Origin: an uncultured Bacillota bacterium
Lineage (GTDB): Bacteria; Bacillota; Clostridia; Christensenellales; UBA1242
Assembly (NCBI GenBank): GCA_937889705.1
Contig: CALBYO010000006.1
Location: forward strand, 1 to 8,862
Direction of reading: 5' to 3'
DNA length: 8,862 nt
Part shown: positions 6,274 to 8,862 of the stretch, one piece after another
Layout: each line of letters opens with the position of its first letter
How positions within the stretch are numbered: the first letter of the stretch is position 1
Program-made: the position numbers and the translations under genes
Notes under the pieces: generated by a model
Database searches by the model: none
Told to the model about the DNA's origin: nothing
What the model saw: the letters and a program-made list of their open reading frames with translations, nothing else

Positions 6274-8103
6274 TTAATTCATATTTAAAATTACAATGAT
6301 GATTGGTCTACGTTTTGAACGTTTGAATATGAAACTTGAAAGTGCCTTTTTAACAATATTTCTAATTTCATTTGGATCGAAAGATTGCAAATCTTGGCCT
6401 TTCAAAACTTGAACCATTGTTGCTTTTGCGTCCGCGTTGAAAGCCTCTGCTTCTTTATCATAAACAACGCCGCGTGTGATAATAATTGGTTCATATTTTT
6501 CGTTTGCAAGTTCGTTCATATTTAAAACTGCAACACAGAAACCTTCTTCTGAAAGTTGTTTTCTTTCTTTCAAAACATTGCTTCCAAGGTCACCAAGCCC
6601 AGAGCCATCAACAAGCCTAATTCCCGCAGTTACAAAACCAGATTGACGAATGTAATTTTCTGTCATTTCAACTTGCATACCCATGTCTGGAATGATTATG
6701 TCGCGAGGATTCATGCCCATTTCTATTGACAACTCTTTGTGGCGTTTTAAGTGTCTATATTCGCCGTGGACTGGCATAAAGAATTTTGGATTTGTGAGTG
6801 CATGAATTGTTTTTAATTCTTCTTGGCAAGCGTGTCCAGAAGCGTGGACTTCTGCAAGTTCGTCATAAATAACATTTGCGCCACTTTTAAATAGCGTATT
6901 AATAACATTATAAACACTTTTTTCGTTACCTGGGATTGGAGATGATGAGAAAATAACCGTGTCACCTTCCCCTAACTTAACTTTTGGGAACTCGCCATAA
7001 GCCATTCTTGTAAGTGCTGACATTGGTTCACCTTGACTTCCAGTTGTGATAATTAAAAGTTCTTTATCGGCGTATTTGTCAATTTTATCAATATCAATTA
7101 TGTTGTTTTTATCAAAAGTAAGTTCGCCTATTTTCATAGCGGCGTCTGAAACATTTATCATGCTTCTGCCAGAAAATGCGACTTTCCTTTTAAACTTTTC
7201 TGCAAGCCATAATAATTGTTGCATTCTGTGAATATTCGATGCAAATGTTGCAACGAAAAGTCTATCTTCTTTATATTTTTCAAAGATACCTTCCAAAGTT
7301 TTACCAACATTTCGTTCACTCATAGAATAACCTTTTCTGCAAACGTTGGTGCTTTCGCACAAAAGCAAATTAACGCCTTTTTTGCCAAGTTCGCCAAACC
7401 TTGTAAGGTCTGTCATAACGCCATCAATAGGTGCAAAATCAATCTTAAAGTCACCAGTATGGACAATATTTCCGCATGGAGTGTTAATGCTTAGTGCAAG
7501 CGCACCAGCAATAGAGTGGCTAACTTTGATAAATTCAACTTGGAATGAACCAATTTTTAGCAAGTTTTTAGGCTTAACTGTAACAAGTTTTGCTTCAATT
7601 TTTGGATATTCTTTTAGTTTGTTTTCAACAAGTGCAAGAGTCATTGCAGAGCCATAAACAGGAACTTTGAGTTCGTTTAAAACAAAAGGCAAAGCGCCTA
7701 TGTGGTCTTCGTGTCCGTGTGTCAATAAAATACCTTTCAACTTGCTTTTGTTTGCTGTTAAATAAGAAATGTCTGGCACAATTAGGTCAACGCCTGGGAA
7801 ATCCCCTGTTGGGAACGCAAGTCCACAGTCTATAACAATCATTTCGTTGTCATATTCAATCGCGGTCATGTTTTTACCAATTTCGCCAACACCGCCAAGG
7901 AAAGTAATTTTGACAGATTTGCCGTTTTTTGCTGGCAAAACAACTTGATTTTCTTGATTTGTTTTTGGTGCTTTTTTCTTTTGTTCATTTGGCGTTTTAG
8001 TTGCTTTTTTTGCAACTTGTTTCTTTTTTGCAGCCTGCATTTCTGCTGCTTTTTGCTTTTTTAAAGCCATTTTTTGTTTAATTTCTTCGTTTAAATCTTC
8101 CAT
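6274..8103 (-). CDS. rnj: Ribonuclease J (metallo-beta-lactamase / beta-CASP family)
   Basis: RNase J is a zinc-dependent 5'-to-3' exonuclease and endonuclease that drives mRNA decay and rRNA maturation in bacteria lacking RNase E. The core begins at about residue 64 (VKITFLGGVGEIGKNMTAIE). The active-site set is complete: HGHEDH (129-134), His196 in VSHS, Asp218 in HTGDFK and, C-terminal, His446 in PVHGEYRHL. The beta-CASP region carries TTGSQGEPMSAL (353-364), SSSPIPGNE and HASGH (420-424), and a C-terminal domain follows to residue 609. Members are usually near 555 residues. The surplus here is a basic N-terminus of about 62 residues rich in Lys, Ala and Gln, with no fold apparent. The ATG at 8103 has AAAGGA six bases upstream. 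No separate promoter was clear, so it may be read through from the upstream membrane gene. A paralogue (J1 versus J2) cannot be assigned. Confidence 0.97.
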   Translation of the reverse strand: MEDLNEEIKQKMALKKQKAAEMQAAKKKQVAKKATKTPNEQKKKAPKTNQENQVVLPAKNGKSVKITFLGGVGEIGKNMTAIEYDNEMIVIDCGLAFPTGDFPGVDLIVPDISYLTANKSKLKGILLTHGHEDHIGALPFVLNELKVPVYGSAMTLALVENKLKEYPKIEAKLVTVKPKNLLKIGSFQVEFIKVSHSIAGALALSINTPCGNIVHTGDFKIDFAPIDGVMTDLTRFGELGKKGVNLLLCESTNVCRKGYSMSERNVGKTLEGIFEKYKEDRLFVATFASNIHRMQQLLWLAEKFKRKVAFSGRSMINVSDAAMKIGELTFDKNNIIDIDKIDKYADKELLIITTGSQGEPMSALTRMAYGEFPKVKLGEGDTVIFSSSPIPGNEKSVYNVINTLFKSGANVIYDELAEVHASGHACQEELKTIHALTNPKFFMPVHGEYRHLKRHKELSIEMGMNPRDIIIPDMGMQVEMTENYIRQSGFVTAGIRLVDGSGLGDLGSNVLKERKQLSEEGFCVAVLNMNELANEKYEPIIITRGVVYDKEAEAFNADAKATMVQVLKGQDLQSFDPNEIRNIVKKALSSFIFKRSKRRPIIIVILNMN

Positions 8104-8135
8104 TTTTAGTCCTTTTAATAAAATTTATAAATTAA

Positions 8136-8162
8136 AATTAAAAAGCAAGCCGCTTTTTAATT
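8136..8162 (-). terminator. Hairpin between the membrane gene and rnj (terminator or rnj leader element)
   Basis: AATTAAAAAGC (8136-8146) and GCTTTTTAATT (8152-8162) pair over 11 bases around a five-base loop. Read on the minus strand the loop is GGCTT and the stem ends in a broken T run. It could end the upstream gene, though it starts 56 bases after that stop and has only two G-C pairs. It could instead be a structured leader for rnj. Confidence 0.5.
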
Positions 8163-8181
8163 AATTTTTCATAAGTAAAGT

Positions 8182-8198
8182 GAAAACTAGCCGTTTTC
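8182..8198 (-). repeat. Second small hairpin in the rnj upstream region
   Basis: GAAAAC (8182-8187) and GTTTTC (8193-8198) form a six-pair inverted repeat. Read on the minus strand the loop is GGCTA, close to the GGCTT loop of the neighbouring hairpin. A further six-pair repeat, ATCTAA/TTAGAT (8209-8224), overlaps the stop of the membrane gene and is followed on the minus strand by TTTATAT, a weak terminator at best. Confidence 0.4.
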
Positions 8199-8218
8199 TA
8201 TATATAAAATCTAAAAAA

Positions 8219-8862
8219 TTAGATTATATTTTTCGTTTTTCTAAAACTGTCGCTCTCTTCCAATTTCTTTGGAGTGACAATCGTGTCTAAATCGACATAA
8301 TATCTCATGCCTTGACTGCCATAAAACATAACCATTTCAAATATGTTCAAAATCATAATTGAAAGTGGTGCAATAATGAATATTGCTGGCAAACCAAAAA
8401 TATAGTTCAATGCAAAAATAATTAGCATGATTATTGCTGCATTGGATAAAACTTTCCAAAATCTTCTAAACACTGCTTTAAAGCCTCTGCCAAGCCCAAC
8501 AAAAATATTGCAATCGTATACAACTATTGCTGGAATCCAGCCGCTAAACAATGTTCTCTTAAATGCGTAAAATACGCAGATTGTGAAAATCAACAAGAAT
8601 GGTATTATATAGATTATTGCCCCGCCAAGAGTGCTTAAACCTAAAATTTGCATAACAAGGAAAATTATAAGAGCGCTAAATGGCAACATTATCAAACATT
8701 TGAAAAGTTGCAAAAGTGCAGATTTTCCAAGTTTTCTAACAAAACTATGAGCGTAGCCATATTTTGTTAAACTGGACATATATCCAAACAATGTTTCTTG
8801 AATTGGTAAATCAGCAAGTCCATACAAGAATGGTATAAAATAGAACACCAAAAATGAGATAT
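8219..8862 (-). CDS. Multi-pass membrane protein of unrecognised family (5' end beyond right edge)
   Basis: The frame is open to the right edge with no in-frame stop, so the N-terminus is missing. A TTG at 8851 is not a convincing start, because it lies inside a hydrophobic run (ISFLVFYFIPFLYG). At least 214 residues are visible. Counting from that TTG, membrane helices are likely at about 1-13, 45-70, 74-97, 135-153 and 155-178. A soluble segment with FVRKLGK lies at about 36-43, and the basic loop GRGFKAVFRRFWK at 121-133 follows FSGWIPAIVVYD (102-113). A polar tail of about 35 residues after the last helix carries MRYYVDLDTIVTPKKLEE. The pattern 'WIPAIV...GLGRGFKAVFRRFW' recalls poorly characterised bacterial multi-pass families, but I cannot name one. 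The stop lies 115 bases upstream of rnj on the same strand, so the two may share a transcript. Confidence 0.8.
   Translation of the reverse strand, partial: ISFLVFYFIPFLYGLADLPIQETLFGYMSSLTKYGYAHSFVRKLGKSALLQLFKCLIMLPFSALIIFLVMQILGLSTLGGAIIYIIPFLLIFTICVFYAFKRTLFSGWIPAIVVYDCNIFVGLGRGFKAVFRRFWKVLSNAAIIMLIIFALNYIFGLPAIFIIAPLSIMILNIFEMVMFYGSQGMRYYVDLDTIVTPKKLEESDSFRKTKNII

Noticed and set aside
7046..7657. Three short plus-strand open frames opposite rnj
   Set aside because: They lie entirely inside the well-supported rnj coding sequence, with no start signals and no recognisable products.
1..8862. CRISPR arrays, tRNA or rRNA genes, insertion sequences, attachment sites
   Set aside because: No regularly spaced repeats, cloverleaf-like stretches, transposase motifs or matching repeats flanking the accessory module were seen by eye.

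Overview
The window looks like a low-G+C, AT-rich Bacillota chromosome, most likely an uncultured clostridial lineage. The grounds are A-rich coding, strong GGAGG-type ribosome binding sites, RNase J, a bacterial SMC followed directly by ftsY, and simple hairpin-plus-T-run terminators. No species can be named from the sequence alone. Most of the window is housekeeping: ribosome (rpsT), chromosome organisation (smc), co-translational membrane targeting (ftsY) and RNA decay (rnj).

Layout. The left edge holds the first 46 codons of a minus-strand gene, possibly the spore protease gpr by position and a weak N-terminal resemblance. It is divergent from rpsT (plus), which has its own promoter, a GTG start and a clean terminator. 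After a 180-base gap with a second near-identical promoter and a hairpin/direct-repeat leader come smc and ftsY (plus), one base apart and certainly co-transcribed. ftsY is interrupted: its N domain and its GTPase domain are in different frames, joined at a run of eight A. One A fewer restores a full-length 302-residue FtsY. A bidirectional terminator closes the operon.

Between two bidirectional terminators (about 5217-5245 and 6231-6266) lies a small self-contained module. It has a 70-residue soluble XRE-type repressor (minus) and, divergent from it, a 218-residue protein with an XRE-type N-terminus and four predicted membrane helices (plus). Their shared 82-base intergenic region carries two near-identical ACACAA...TGTGT palindromes on the core promoter elements of both genes. 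The module is visibly more AT-rich than smc and looks like an insertion. It is the best candidate for an undescribed regulatory system here.

The right part is on the minus strand: RNase J with an unusual Lys/Ala-rich N-terminal extension and, upstream of it, a multi-pass membrane protein of unrecognised family that runs off the right edge. The 115 bases between them hold two hairpins with similar GGCTA/GGCTT loops (read on the minus strand). No tRNA, rRNA, CRISPR array, insertion sequence or known riboswitch was seen.
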